DNA of 8,297 bases from Flavobacteriaceae bacterium UBA3078 (GTDB lineage: Bacteria; Bacteroidota; Bacteroidia; Flavobacteriales; Flavobacteriaceae): assembly GCA_002366675.1 (NCBI GenBank), contig DFBO01000031.1, positions 1-8,297 of the forward strand. The letters are read 5' to 3'. The notes under the pieces are model-generated. The model was not told the DNA's origin. It worked only from the letters and a program-made list of their open reading frames with translations, and made no database searches. Positions 1 through 6,552 of the stretch are shown piece by piece. The position numbers and the translations under genes were made by a program. Within the stretch, counting starts at the first letter, position 1, and every line of letters begins with the position of its first letter.

Positions 1-20
1 CTACTTTTTTTCTTGGAATG

Positions 21-28
21 CAAAATTA
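21..28 (-). promoter_or_regulatory. Possible -7 box of a leftward promoter
   Basis: Read on the minus strand, positions 28 to 21 give TAATTTTG followed by CA, matching the Bacteroidetes -7 consensus TAnnTTTG. It would drive a gene lying to the left of the window, divergent from the membrane-protein/ABC pair. No convincing TTG -33 box is seen at the expected 19-21 bp upstream, so this rests on one short motif in AT-rich DNA. Confidence 0.3.
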
Positions 29-97
29 CAATAATTTCTTGACTTTCATTTTTTAAATATTCACTACATTTATACGTTATTGCAATATAACAAAGCT

Positions 98-403
98 ATG
101 AGAAAAATTAAATTATGCTTTAAATATTTTATAACTATAGGGTTAATTCCAATTCTTATAACTATTTTTTTAACGAGCAGTTTTTATAGTAAAGGGCTCT
201 TTATACTAATACCACTATTTTTTTCAAAATTAGTTGCGTTTGCGGTAATTTGGTTGCTTCAATGGTTAAACTATCGGCATGATGAAAATCTTTATTTTTA
301 TTACAATAACGGTATTTCTAAAATTCAACTTTATGCAATGGCAATTATTTTCGATTTTTTAATTATGTTCATTTTAATCCTTCCTTCGTTATGGCAGTTT
401 TAG
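98..403 (+). CDS. Small three-helix integral membrane protein, function unknown
   Basis: I place the start at ATG 98, giving 101 residues; the frame is open from a TTG at 80, but the ATG is followed directly by a basic MRKIK stretch typical of an N-terminus. Three hydrophobic segments are visible at about residues 8-28, 33-57 and 76-99, separated by a polar stretch (NYRHDENLYFYYNNG) around residues 58-72. The last 13 bases overlap the start of the ABC ATPase gene, so the two are almost certainly co-transcribed and may be translationally coupled. I do not recognise a named family. Inference from context: it could be the membrane partner of the ATPase, although it is much smaller than a normal ABC permease. 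A weak promoter-like TACATTTA lies at 65-72. Confidence 0.7.
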   Translation: MRKIKLCFKYFITIGLIPILITIFLTSSFYSKGLFILIPLFFSKLVAFAVIWLLQWLNYRHDENLYFYYNNGISKIQLYAMAIIFDFLIMFILILPSLWQF

Positions 404-1041
404 AAATTGACAGTGTTGATATGTCTTTTGGTGAAACACAAATTTTATCGGGTATTTACTTAAAAGCTGAAAAAGGTAAGGTAACTGGTATTTTAGGAAG
501 TAATGGATGTGGAAAAACCACCTTACTTAGAATCATTTTTGGTGAATTAAAACCTAAAATGAAATCTTTACGCATTGACGGAAAAACAATGACATCTCCT
601 TTTTTACAATCTGGCGACATTAAGTTTTTACCACAATTTCATTTTTTACCAAAATCAATGAAAGTTAAAACAGCATTTACACATTTTAATATTTCGTTTG
701 AAGAATTTATAAAAGATTTTCCTGTTTTAAAAGTCTTAGAAAATCAAAAATTTAAAACGTTGTCTGGCGGTGAAAAAAGGATTATTGAAACTTACATTAT
801 CTTATGCTCTAAATCTAAATTTGTTCTTTTAGATGAACCTTTCTCACATATTGCACCTGTATATGTTGAAAAAATCATAGAACTTATTCACCAAGAAAAA
901 CAGTTTAAAGCCATCATCGTAACCGATCATATGTACAAACATATCATTGATGCTTCGGATACTCTTTATTTATTGAAAGATACTTGGATGAAAAAGGTTG
1001 AAAATAAAAACGATTTAAGTTTTTATAATTATACCTATTAG
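391..1041 (+). CDS. ABC transporter ATP-binding protein (orphan ATPase)
   Basis: This 216-residue protein is one complete ABC nucleotide-binding domain. The Walker A motif GSNGCGKTT is at residues 36-44, the Q-loop glutamine at Q82, the signature LSGGEKR at 124-130, Walker B with catalytic glutamate (FVLLDEP) at 144-150, and the switch histidine at H180. All residues needed for ATP binding and hydrolysis are present. The start at 391 is supported because the first beta strand (LEIDSVDMSFG) begins at once; it overlaps the upstream membrane-protein gene by 13 bases. No conventional permease or substrate-binding protein is in the window, so substrate and direction of transport cannot be assigned. 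The likely partner is the small membrane protein just upstream. The domain between Q-loop and signature is short, as in small export or LptB/LivF-like ATPases. Confidence 0.9.
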   Translation: MAVLEIDSVDMSFGETQILSGIYLKAEKGKVTGILGSNGCGKTTLLRIIFGELKPKMKSLRIDGKTMTSPFLQSGDIKFLPQFHFLPKSMKVKTAFTHFNISFEEFIKDFPVLKVLENQKFKTLSGGEKRIIETYIILCSKSKFVLLDEPFSHIAPVYVEKIIELIHQEKQFKAIIVTDHMYKHIIDASDTLYLLKDTWMKKVENKNDLSFYNYTY

Positions 1042-1051
1042 ATGTTTCACG

Positions 1052-1059
1052 TATATTTG
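1052..1059 (+). promoter_or_regulatory. Probable -7 box for the nitrilase operon
   Basis: TATATTTG is a perfect match to the Bacteroidetes -7 consensus TAnnTTTG. It sits 20 bp before the ATG at 1079, which would give a short A-rich leader of roughly 12-16 nt. No TTG is found at the usual 19-21 bp upstream, where the end of the ABC gene lies, so the -33 half is missing or weak. Confidence 0.4.
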
Positions 1060-1078
1060 AATGTAAAATAATTTAAAA

Positions 1079-2032
1079 ATGGCAAATGACATTCTAAAAG
1101 TTGGGTTGGCACAAATTGCTCCCATTTGGTTAAATAAGCAAGAAACCACTAAAAAAGTAGCTGAATATATTACAAAAGCGGGTGAACAAGGTTGTGACTT
1201 GGTTACTTTTGGAGAAGCTTTTATTCCTGGTTATCCGTTTTGGATTGAATTAACTAATGGTTCCAAATTCAATTCTAAAATTCAAAAAGAAATTCATTCA
1301 CATTATGTAAAAAATGCCGTGAGAATTGAAGATGGCGATTTAGACTTGATTCGTAAAACTTGTAAAAAAAACAAAATTGCATCTATTGTTGGCTGTATTG
1401 AATTGGCAAAAGATAGAGGAAATCACAGTGTTTATTGTTCATTAGTTTATATTAATAAAAACGGTAAAATTAAATCCGTTCATCGAAAACTAGTTCCAAC
1501 TTATGAAGAACGTCTATCTTGGTCGCCAGGAGATGGTCACGGATTACGTGTTCACAAATTAGGAGCATTTACGGTTGGCGGATTAAATTGCTGGGAAAAT
1601 TGGATGCCAATGTCTAGAACTGCACTATACGGAATGGGTGAAGATTTGCACGTGGCAATTTGGCCTGGCGGCTACCATAACACACACGATTTAACCAAAT
1701 TTATTGCTAAAGAATCGAGGTCCTATGTTATTTCTGTGTCTGGTTTATTTAGAAAAGAAGATGTAACACCCGACATTCCACATTGGGAATTGATAAAAGA
1801 AAATGTTAAAGACATGCATTCAAATGGTGGTTCTTGTTTGGTTGGACCAGACGGAGAATTTATAATTGAACCTTTGGTCGATAAAGAAGAACTCTTAGTT
1901 GTCGAAATTAACCATGAAAGAGTGAGAGAGGAACGACATAATTATGATCCTGCTGGGCATTACTCAAGGCCAGATATTACAAAACTAACTGTGAACAGAG
2001 AACGCCAAAATATTTTAGATATTAAAGATTGA
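1079..2032 (+). CDS. Carbon-nitrogen hydrolase, nitrilase type
   Basis: The 317-residue product is a full-length nitrilase-superfamily enzyme. The catalytic triad is visible: E46 in FGEAFIPGYPFW, K137 in HRKLVPTYEERLSW, and nucleophile C171 in GGLNCWENWMP. The second glutamate of the active site is E144. The Cys-Trp-Glu context and the PTYEER block are characteristic of the nitrilase branch (nitrile to carboxylate plus ammonia) rather than of the amidase, Nit/Fhit or beta-ureidopropionase branches, which usually have Cys-Tyr-Asp/Glu. There is no signal peptide, so it is cytoplasmic; such enzymes often form helical oligomers. The natural substrate cannot be read from the sequence. It is the first gene of a probable two-gene unit, with the next start 4 nt after its stop. 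Confidence 0.92.
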   Translation: MANDILKVGLAQIAPIWLNKQETTKKVAEYITKAGEQGCDLVTFGEAFIPGYPFWIELTNGSKFNSKIQKEIHSHYVKNAVRIEDGDLDLIRKTCKKNKIASIVGCIELAKDRGNHSVYCSLVYINKNGKIKSVHRKLVPTYEERLSWSPGDGHGLRVHKLGAFTVGGLNCWENWMPMSRTALYGMGEDLHVAIWPGGYHNTHDLTKFIAKESRSYVISVSGLFRKEDVTPDIPHWELIKENVKDMHSNGGSCLVGPDGEFIIEPLVDKEELLVVEINHERVREERHNYDPAGHYSRPDITKLTVNRERQNILDIKD

Positions 2033-2036
2033 ACTT

Positions 2037-2477
2037 ATGACAACTAAAAACTTTTTTTGTTTTCTTGCTGCTTTCATGTTGCTATTTTCTTGCAATGAAA
2101 AATCTGAAACAACCAAGCCTTCATTTCTTATTGGTTCATGGGAGCGCATAAATGATGAAACTGGTAAAACTACTATTGAAAATTGGAAATCTGATTTTAC
2201 AGGAATTGGCTATACTTTAAAAGATACAGACACCGTATTTAAAGAGATTTTAAATATTGTTAAAAAAAATGATACTTTATTTTTAAAAGTTGAAGGTGTA
2301 AATGAAAACCCAACGTTATTCAAAATAACTTCACAAACTGATACTTCTTTTGTGGCTAAAAATCCAACGCACGACTTTCCAACAAAAATTAACTATTGGC
2401 TAGAAAATGAACAATTAAAAGCACATGTTTCAAATAATGAATTTGGAATTGAATTTGTATTTAAGAAGGTTTATTAA
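2037..2477 (+). CDS. DUF6265-like lipoprotein
   Basis: This 146-residue protein has a lipoprotein signal: a hydrophobic segment at residues 6-18 followed by the lipobox L16-F-S-C19, so it should be lipid-anchored in the envelope. The mature part starts with FLIGSWE (30-36) and contains NPTHDFPTKINYW (109-121), an arrangement I associate with the DUF6265 family of small beta-rich, lipocalin-like proteins common in Bacteroidetes. No catalytic function is known to me. It begins 4 nt after the nitrilase stop and is probably co-transcribed with it. Its last 17 bases overlap the 3' end of the convergent winged-helix regulator gene. The family assignment is from recalled motifs and is moderately certain. 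Confidence 0.8.
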   Translation: MTTKNFFCFLAAFMLLFSCNEKSETTKPSFLIGSWERINDETGKTTIENWKSDFTGIGYTLKDTDTVFKEILNIVKKNDTLFLKVEGVNENPTLFKITSQTDTSFVAKNPTHDFPTKINYWLENEQLKAHVSNNEFGIEFVFKKVY

Positions 2478-3336
2478 TTTCCAACTTATAACCAACACCA
2501 TGAACATTTGTTAATTTAATAGTTTCATCAACTTTTAGCTTTTTACGTAATTTAGAAATATAGGTGTCTAAACTTCTACCAACAAAAACACCGTGATCTT
2601 CCCATACTCTTTTAGTAAGTTCATCGCGTTTAATAATTTTATTAGGGTTTGCTACGAAAATTACCAACAACTCACATTCTTTTTTAGAAAGATTGATTTC
2701 TGTGGCTTGTTTCACCAATTTATTTTGCTCTGGATAAAATTGAAAAACACCAATTTTAGTATGTGATTTATCTATTTCTATTTGCTCTTCGGCTTGTTTT
2801 CTTATGGATAGTTTATAATCTAAAAAGAAAATTACAATAACAAAAAGCAGCAGTGATAATAAAACTTGTTCATTTAAAAAAGAAGTCAAATTATTCGTGA
2901 ATTTAACTTCAATTGAATAACAATTATTTGGTAAAAACCGTCCAGCACACGGAACAATATCTTTCTCACTTTGGTTCTTTATAAGAAAACTATATGCAAC
3001 TTCAGCATTGGAGCATTGCACTACTTCTACTCTATAATAATTTGGTAAATCCGCTTTTTGAAAAACATTTTTTACTGCAACAACTAAACTCGACGGCTCA
3101 AAAGAAAGCTCTTTTTGAAATGATATTTTGAATTTATATTTCTCCAATTCAACAATTGGTAATATTAAAGACGTAGAGTCTTGATTAGACAACAATACTT
3201 GATTGCCAACTTCTCGCAAAGCAGTTTTTACGGTTTCAGCAAAGTCGTCATTTTTTTCATTTGATTCAGAAAAAATCCAACCAAAAAAAATCATCACAAT
3301 TAAAACACTGTAAATATAAATTTTACTTCTTTTCAT
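2461..3336 (-). CDS. Membrane-anchored winged-helix (OmpR-type) transcriptional regulator
   Basis: The 291-residue protein has a transmembrane helix at residues 6-22, an extracytoplasmic region at about 24-155, a second helix at 157-173, a short linker, and a C-terminal OmpR/PhoB-type winged helix at about 194-288. Landmarks of that domain are LSKKECELL (216-224), the recognition-helix region RSLDTYISKLRKKL (254-267) and the wing HGVGYKL near the end. There is no receiver domain or aspartate phosphorylation site, so it should sense a signal directly with its outer domain, as ToxR-like one-component regulators do, but with the order of sensor and DNA-binding parts reversed. The outer domain has cysteines C108, C130 and C139, which could form a disulfide. 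It is divergent from the YceI unit, whose promoter region contains a candidate binding site, and its 3' end overlaps the convergent lipoprotein gene by 17 bp. Confidence 0.88.
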   Translation of the reverse strand: MKRSKIYIYSVLIVMIFFGWIFSESNEKNDDFAETVKTALREVGNQVLLSNQDSTSLILPIVELEKYKFKISFQKELSFEPSSLVVAVKNVFQKADLPNYYRVEVVQCSNAEVAYSFLIKNQSEKDIVPCAGRFLPNNCYSIEVKFTNNLTSFLNEQVLLSLLLFVIVIFFLDYKLSIRKQAEEQIEIDKSHTKIGVFQFYPEQNKLVKQATEINLSKKECELLVIFVANPNKIIKRDELTKRVWEDHGVFVGRSLDTYISKLRKKLKVDETIKLTNVHGVGYKLEINKPS

Positions 3337-3370
3337 ATTCTTTGCAAATTACAGATAAATCAATCACTTT

Positions 3371-3408
3371 TTTACAACTGTTCACAGTTCTTTTACACTT
3401 TTTTGACA
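3371..3408 (+). promoter_or_regulatory. Four helically phased direct repeats, candidate operator
   Basis: The hexamers TTTACA (3371), TTCACA (3381), TTTACA (3392) and TTGACA (3403) follow one another at 10, 11 and 11 bp, that is about one per DNA helical turn on the same face. Tandem same-orientation sites with this spacing are how OmpR/PhoB-type winged helices bind. The array lies between the divergent regulator (start 3336) and YceI gene (start 3454). A weak promoter for the YceI gene may overlap it: TTTG at 3402-3405 and TAGTTTTA at 3429-3436, with a spacer of 23 bp, longer than usual. Binding by the neighbouring regulator is inferred. Confidence 0.5.
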
Positions 3409-3453
3409 CTTTCCTGTTGAAGGAACTATAGTTTTACTGAAAACAAAATCATC

Positions 3454-4023
3454 ATGAAAAAAATTATTATCACATTTATCTGTATTATAAGTTTGTCAAC
3501 AATTAGTAATGCGCAAGAAAAATTAAAACTAGAAATTAAAAAAAGTTCAATTATTTGGGAAGGAAGCAAACTATTTGGGTTTGGAAGTCACGATGGAACT
3601 GTAAACTTTAAAGAAGGAGAAGTAGTTGTAGAAGACAGTAAAATTACAAAAGGTAGCTTTATAATTGATATGACTTCCATAAAATCTAATGAAGCAGAAA
3701 CTTGGGTATACGACCTTATTGAACATTTAAAACACAAAGATTTTTTTGATGTAAAAAACAACCCAACTGCAAAAATTGTTTTCACAAATATAAAATATGT
3801 TGGTGACGGTTATGTGCAAATCACCGCAGATTTAACCATAAATAAAATAACAAATTCAGTCTTTTTTGTTGCACAGCACAATGTTGAAAAAAAACAACTA
3901 GACACCCGTTTAAAAATAGACAGAACAGATTGGAATATAACCTATAAATCGCAAGGAAAAACAAGTATTAAAGATCAGATTATTTCTGATGCTATTTCTT
4001 TTAAAATAAATTTATACTTTTAA
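3454..4023 (+). CDS. YceI family secreted protein
   Basis: The 189-residue product starts with a signal peptide (MKKIIITF, hydrophobic core to about residue 17, probable cleavage after NA at 19-20). The mature part matches the YceI family along its length: SSIIWEGSKLFGFGSHDGTV near the N-terminus, KGSFIIDMTSIKSNE in the middle, and HLKHKDFFDVKNNPTAKIVF, the family's most recognisable block, before the C-terminal strands. YceI proteins are lipocalin-like barrels that bind isoprenoid or other lipid-like ligands in the periplasm; some are stress-induced. The gene is divergent from a membrane-anchored regulator and heads a two-gene unit, with the next ATG 2 nt after its stop. The ligand here is unknown. 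Confidence 0.92.
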   Translation: MKKIIITFICIISLSTISNAQEKLKLEIKKSSIIWEGSKLFGFGSHDGTVNFKEGEVVVEDSKITKGSFIIDMTSIKSNEAETWVYDLIEHLKHKDFFDVKNNPTAKIVFTNIKYVGDGYVQITADLTINKITNSVFFVAQHNVEKKQLDTRLKIDRTDWNITYKSQGKTSIKDQIISDAISFKINLYF

Positions 4024-4025
4024 AA

Positions 4026-4607
4026 ATGAAAAAAACACTATTTATTATCGCGTTATTTTTTGCCGTTTTCACTTTCGGTCAAAAAAATGAATTCAATTTA
4101 ATAAAACTTGATTCTACTTGGGGACAAGAAGTACTTCGATTCCCTGCAAGACACATGGATTATATAGGAGTTGGAGAAGTAAGATTCCCTCCAAAAGGCT
4201 GGATAAACCCCGAACACGATTTATTTTGGTCATATACCTACGCTTGGAGTATTGATGTAAACAGAAAAATAAAGGAAGAAGAATTGGAAATAGATTTGGT
4301 AAAATATTTTAATAGTTTAAATAAAATTGAGATGAATTCCATAACCGACAAGCATTATTCATCAGCAAAAGTTACCAAAACTAAAAAAGAAAAATCGATT
4401 ACTTTTTTTGAAGGAAAAGTAAAAATATTTGACCGATTTGCAACTAATAAAATGATTACTCTAAATGTTCTAATCGAAAGCAATTATTGTAAAAAAGCGG
4501 AAAAAACGATACTGCTATTTAAATTCTCACCTAAAGAATTTAACCACAACGTTTGGAATACAATACTTAAAAAAATAAAACTATTTAATAATTTATGTAT
4601 AGATTAA
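4026..4607 (+). CDS. Secreted protein of unknown function
   Basis: This 193-residue protein has a clear signal peptide (MKKTLFIIALFFAVFTFGQ, cleavage probably near residue 18). The mature N-terminal half is aromatic-rich: a TWGQEVLRFPARHMDYIGVG stretch, then EVRFPPKGW and HDLFWSYTYAW, a pattern I have seen in Bacteroidetes hypothetical proteins of similar size but cannot link to a function. The C-terminal half is lysine-rich with predicted beta strands. It starts 2 nt after the YceI stop and must share its transcript, so it may act in the same envelope process and be under the same regulator. It is the last gene before the accessory region with structured repeats. No catalytic motif is evident. 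Confidence 0.78.
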   Translation: MKKTLFIIALFFAVFTFGQKNEFNLIKLDSTWGQEVLRFPARHMDYIGVGEVRFPPKGWINPEHDLFWSYTYAWSIDVNRKIKEEELEIDLVKYFNSLNKIEMNSITDKHYSSAKVTKTKKEKSITFFEGKVKIFDRFATNKMITLNVLIESNYCKKAEKTILLFKFSPKEFNHNVWNTILKKIKLFNNLCID

Positions 4608-4642
4608 AAAAAAACTACTTGCTTCAAAATCTAAAAAAGGCT

Positions 4643-4695
4643 AACTTCGTTATCGTCTGATATAGCAAATTAAAACTCGCCATATCATTAAAGTT
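4643..4695. repeat. Imperfect inverted repeat after the YceI unit
   Basis: The inner arms TGATATAGC (4658-4666) and GCCATATCA (4679-4687) pair at 8 of 9 positions around a 12-nt loop. Outer 5-nt arms AACTT (4643-4647) and AAGTT (4691-4695) also pair, with unequal spacers of 10 and 3 nt. It lies 35 nt after the stop at 4607. It could be a transcript-ending hairpin, although no T-run follows, or a degenerate relative of the larger inverted repeats further right. The arms are short, so chance is possible. Confidence 0.4.
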
Positions 4696-4708
4696 GTGTT
4701 TCATACTA

Positions 4709-4796
4709 CCAACCGCATATTTTAGCACTTTCGGTTTTTGCCTACGCACAATTCCAATGCTGAAAAACCAAAAGAGCTAAAATTTTCCAACGGTTG
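4709..4796. repeat. Structured inverted repeat left of the R-M operon (copy 1)
   Basis: This is a strong imperfect inverted repeat. Inner arms 4719-4739 and 4763-4783 pair at 19 of 21 positions around a 23-nt loop. Outer boxes CAACCG (4710-4715) and CGGTTG (4791-4796) pair perfectly and are separated from the inner arms by unequal spacers of 3 and 7 nt. The left edge reads CCAAC (4709-4713) and the right edge reads AAAAGAG-N10-CCAACG (4770-4792). Both edge motifs recur in the same order, with nearly the same overall length, in the element just after the R-M operon. The two-box layout with conserved edges and divergent but complementary interior resembles attC recombination sites. With no T-run after the right arm, it does not look like an ordinary intrinsic terminator. 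Confidence 0.75.
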
Positions 4797-4817
4797 AAAA
4801 AATACAATACAAATTTC

Positions 4818-4848
4818 TTGCTTTCCAAAATTTGACAAACTATATTTG
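4818..4848 (+). promoter_or_regulatory. Promoter of the R-M operon
   Basis: TTG at 4818-4820, a 20-bp spacer and TATATTTG at 4841-4848 match the Bacteroidetes primary sigma factor consensus TTG-N19-21-TAnnTTTG exactly. The predicted transcription start is near 4852-4856. That falls at or before the first possible ATG (4856) and about 20 nt before the ATG at 4877, which favours 4877 as the controller gene's start. Confidence 0.7.
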
Positions 4849-4862
4849 ACACTTAATGTCAA
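4846..4862. promoter_or_regulatory. Palindromic operator over the R-M promoter
   Basis: TTGACA (4846-4851) and TGTCAA (4857-4862) form a perfect palindrome with a 5-bp centre. It overlaps the last bases of the -7 box and the predicted transcription start. A further TTTGACA half-site lies at 4831-4837, 14 bp upstream in direct orientation. A dimeric XRE protein bound here would block RNA polymerase, so autorepression by the first gene of the operon is the simplest reading. This is inferred from position and symmetry. Confidence 0.6.
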
Positions 4863-4876
4863 GTAATAATTTTCAA

Positions 4877-5185
4877 ATGGAAACAATCGGACAAATTTTA
4901 CGGAATAAAAGACAAGCTCTCGGACTTCTTTTAAGACAAGTATCAGCTTATGTCGATATTGATCAAGCAATATTGAGTAAAATCGAAAGAAACGAACGAA
5001 AACCAACAAAAGAAATGTTGGACAAACTTGCAGAAATATTAAAACTCGATAAAAACGAATTATTAGTCCAATTTATAAGTGACAAAATTGCTTATGAAAT
5101 TGCAGACGAAGATTGTGCAAGCAAAGTACTGAAAGTTGCCGAGAAAAAAATTAAATATTTAAAATCACATCCAATTCAAAACTAA
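4877..5185 (+). CDS. XRE-family helix-turn-helix controller of the R-M operon
   Basis: Starting at ATG 4877 gives 102 residues beginning METIGQILRNKRQALG, the usual first helix of an XRE/Cro-C1 domain. An in-frame ATG at 4856 would add seven residues, but it lies inside the operator palindrome and at the predicted transcription start, so I prefer 4877. The HTH covers about residues 3-60, with helix 2 around 18-26 and the recognition helix around 29-39 (DQAILSKIERN), followed by the conserved ERKPT turn. A lysine-rich helical tail runs from about 60 to 102, making it longer than classic ~80-residue C proteins. It precedes the methyltransferase by 2 nt. The likely role is timing and limiting of R-M expression; whether it activates or represses cannot be read directly, but the operator position points to repression. 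Confidence 0.87.
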   Translation: METIGQILRNKRQALGLLLRQVSAYVDIDQAILSKIERNERKPTKEMLDKLAEILKLDKNELLVQFISDKIAYEIADEDCASKVLKVAEKKIKYLKSHPIQN

Positions 5186-5187
5186 CT

Positions 5188-6552
5188 ATGCCTCAATTAA
5201 GAACTTATACAAAAAATACAAGCATTGTTGAGGAACCTCAATTGGCTGTGAAATTCTACTCAAAAGAAAAAAGGAAGAAAGAAAATAAAGTAGATAAATC
5301 TACTTTAAATATGCTTTCCTTATTTTCTGGTTGTGGAGGAATGGATTTAGGCTTTGAAGGAGATTTTTCAGTTTTAAAATCATCTGTAAACGAAATTTTA
5401 AATCCTAATTTCATAAACAAAGAACTTGAAAACAACTTTGTAAAACTTTCAAAAACTCGTTTTAAAACAGTTTTTGCGAACGACATTTTAAAAGACGCAA
5501 GAAATGCTTGGGTAAACTACTTTTCAAAGAGAGGAAACAATGCAGAAGATTATCAAACTGACAGCATAGTCGATTTGGTAAAACTTCATCAAAGCGGAAC
5601 AAATGTTTTTCCAAAAAATATTGACATTGTAACTGGTGGTTTTCCTTGTCAAGATTTTAGCATTGCAGGAAAAAGAAATGGTTTCGATTCTCATAAAAAT
5701 CACAAAGGAGAATTCAATACAGAAACTTGTGCTACAGAAGAAACTCGTGGGCAACTTTATATGTGGATGAAGCAAGTTATTGAAATAACTCAACCAAAAA
5801 TTTTCATTGCAGAAAATGTAAAAGGGTTGGTTAATCTATCAAATGTAAAAGACATTATTCAAAATGATTTTTCTTCTGCTGGAGATAATGGATATTTAGT
5901 TTTAAATCCTCGTGTTTTACACGCAGCAGATTATGGTGTTCCACAATCAAGAGAAAGAGTTTTCTTTGTTGGAATCAAAAAATCGGCATTAAAAAAATCA
6001 GCACTTGAGCAATTAGAGAAAGAGATTATTTCGGACAAATACAATCCTTACCCAAAACCAACTCACGCTTACACAACAGATGGTGATGATTTAAAACGTC
6101 ACGTAGATTTAGAAGAGCTTTTCGCTAATATTAAAGAGCCTGAAAAATCAGACGATTTATCTCAACAATTTTACTCAAAAGCAAAATTTATGGGTAAACA
6201 TTGCCAAGGTCAAATAGAAATAAAACCAAAAGGGATTAGCCCGACTATTAGAGCAGAACATCACGGAAATATTGAGTTTAGAAGATTATCAAAAAAAAAT
6301 GGAGGAATTTTAACAACGGAACTTTCCAAAGGACTTAAAGAAAGACGATTGACACCAAGAGAGTGTGCATTAATTCAAACTTTCCCACCTGATTATGAAT
6401 TTGTAATTGCAAATAAACAAGGTCGTAAAGGTTCTTATTTGGTAAGTCCTTCAAAAGCGTATAAAGTAATCGGTAATGCTGTTCCACCACTACTCGCTTA
6501 TAATTTAGCAAAGAGAATAGAAAATGTTTGGGATTTATATTTTAAAAAATAA
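5188..6552 (+). CDS. DNA (cytosine-5)-methyltransferase of a type II R-M system
   Basis: The 454-residue protein contains the ordered m5C methyltransferase motifs. Motif I LSLFSGCGGMDLGF (43-56) binds S-adenosylmethionine; motif IV GGFPCQDFS carries nucleophile C154; motif VI is ENV (209-211); motif VIII QSRERV starts at Q253; motif IX RRLTPRECALIQTFP starts at R386; motif X GNAVPP is at 429-434. The variable target-recognition region is therefore about 265-385 and includes the block PTIRAEHHGNIEFRRL. The distance from motif I to C154 is about 105 residues, longer than in compact enzymes such as M.HhaI, and there is a 40-residue N-terminal extension before motif I. It methylates cytosine in the recognition site to protect host DNA from the nuclease encoded next; its stop overlaps that gene's start (TAATG). 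The recognition sequence cannot be deduced here. Confidence 0.95.
   Translation: MPQLRTYTKNTSIVEEPQLAVKFYSKEKRKKENKVDKSTLNMLSLFSGCGGMDLGFEGDFSVLKSSVNEILNPNFINKELENNFVKLSKTRFKTVFANDILKDARNAWVNYFSKRGNNAEDYQTDSIVDLVKLHQSGTNVFPKNIDIVTGGFPCQDFSIAGKRNGFDSHKNHKGEFNTETCATEETRGQLYMWMKQVIEITQPKIFIAENVKGLVNLSNVKDIIQNDFSSAGDNGYLVLNPRVLHAADYGVPQSRERVFFVGIKKSALKKSALEQLEKEIISDKYNPYPKPTHAYTTDGDDLKRHVDLEELFANIKEPEKSDDLSQQFYSKAKFMGKHCQGQIEIKPKGISPTIRAEHHGNIEFRRLSKKNGGILTTELSKGLKERRLTPRECALIQTFPPDYEFVIANKQGRKGSYLVSPSKAYKVIGNAVPPLLAYNLAKRIENVWDLYFKK

Noticed and set aside
3588..3785. Minus-strand open frame inside the YceI gene
   Set aside because: It lies wholly within a well-supported gene on the other strand and its translation shows no domain or signal; it is a shadow.
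3402..4854. Identical 10-mer TTTGACACTT at 3402-3411 and 4845-4854
   Set aside because: It occurs in two unrelated promoter regions. TTTGAC-like sequences are common around AT-rich promoters, and only at 4845 is the copy part of a palindrome, so a shared regulator is not supported.
4722..5009. Minus-strand open frame of 95 codons across the R-M promoter
   Set aside because: It covers a structured inverted repeat, a consensus promoter and the start of the XRE gene; the translation is low-complexity aromatic sequence with no recognisable motif.
5256..5793. Two minus-strand open frames inside the methyltransferase
   Set aside because: Both are antisense to conserved methyltransferase motifs, with Phe/Ser-rich translations typical of reversed AT-rich coding DNA.
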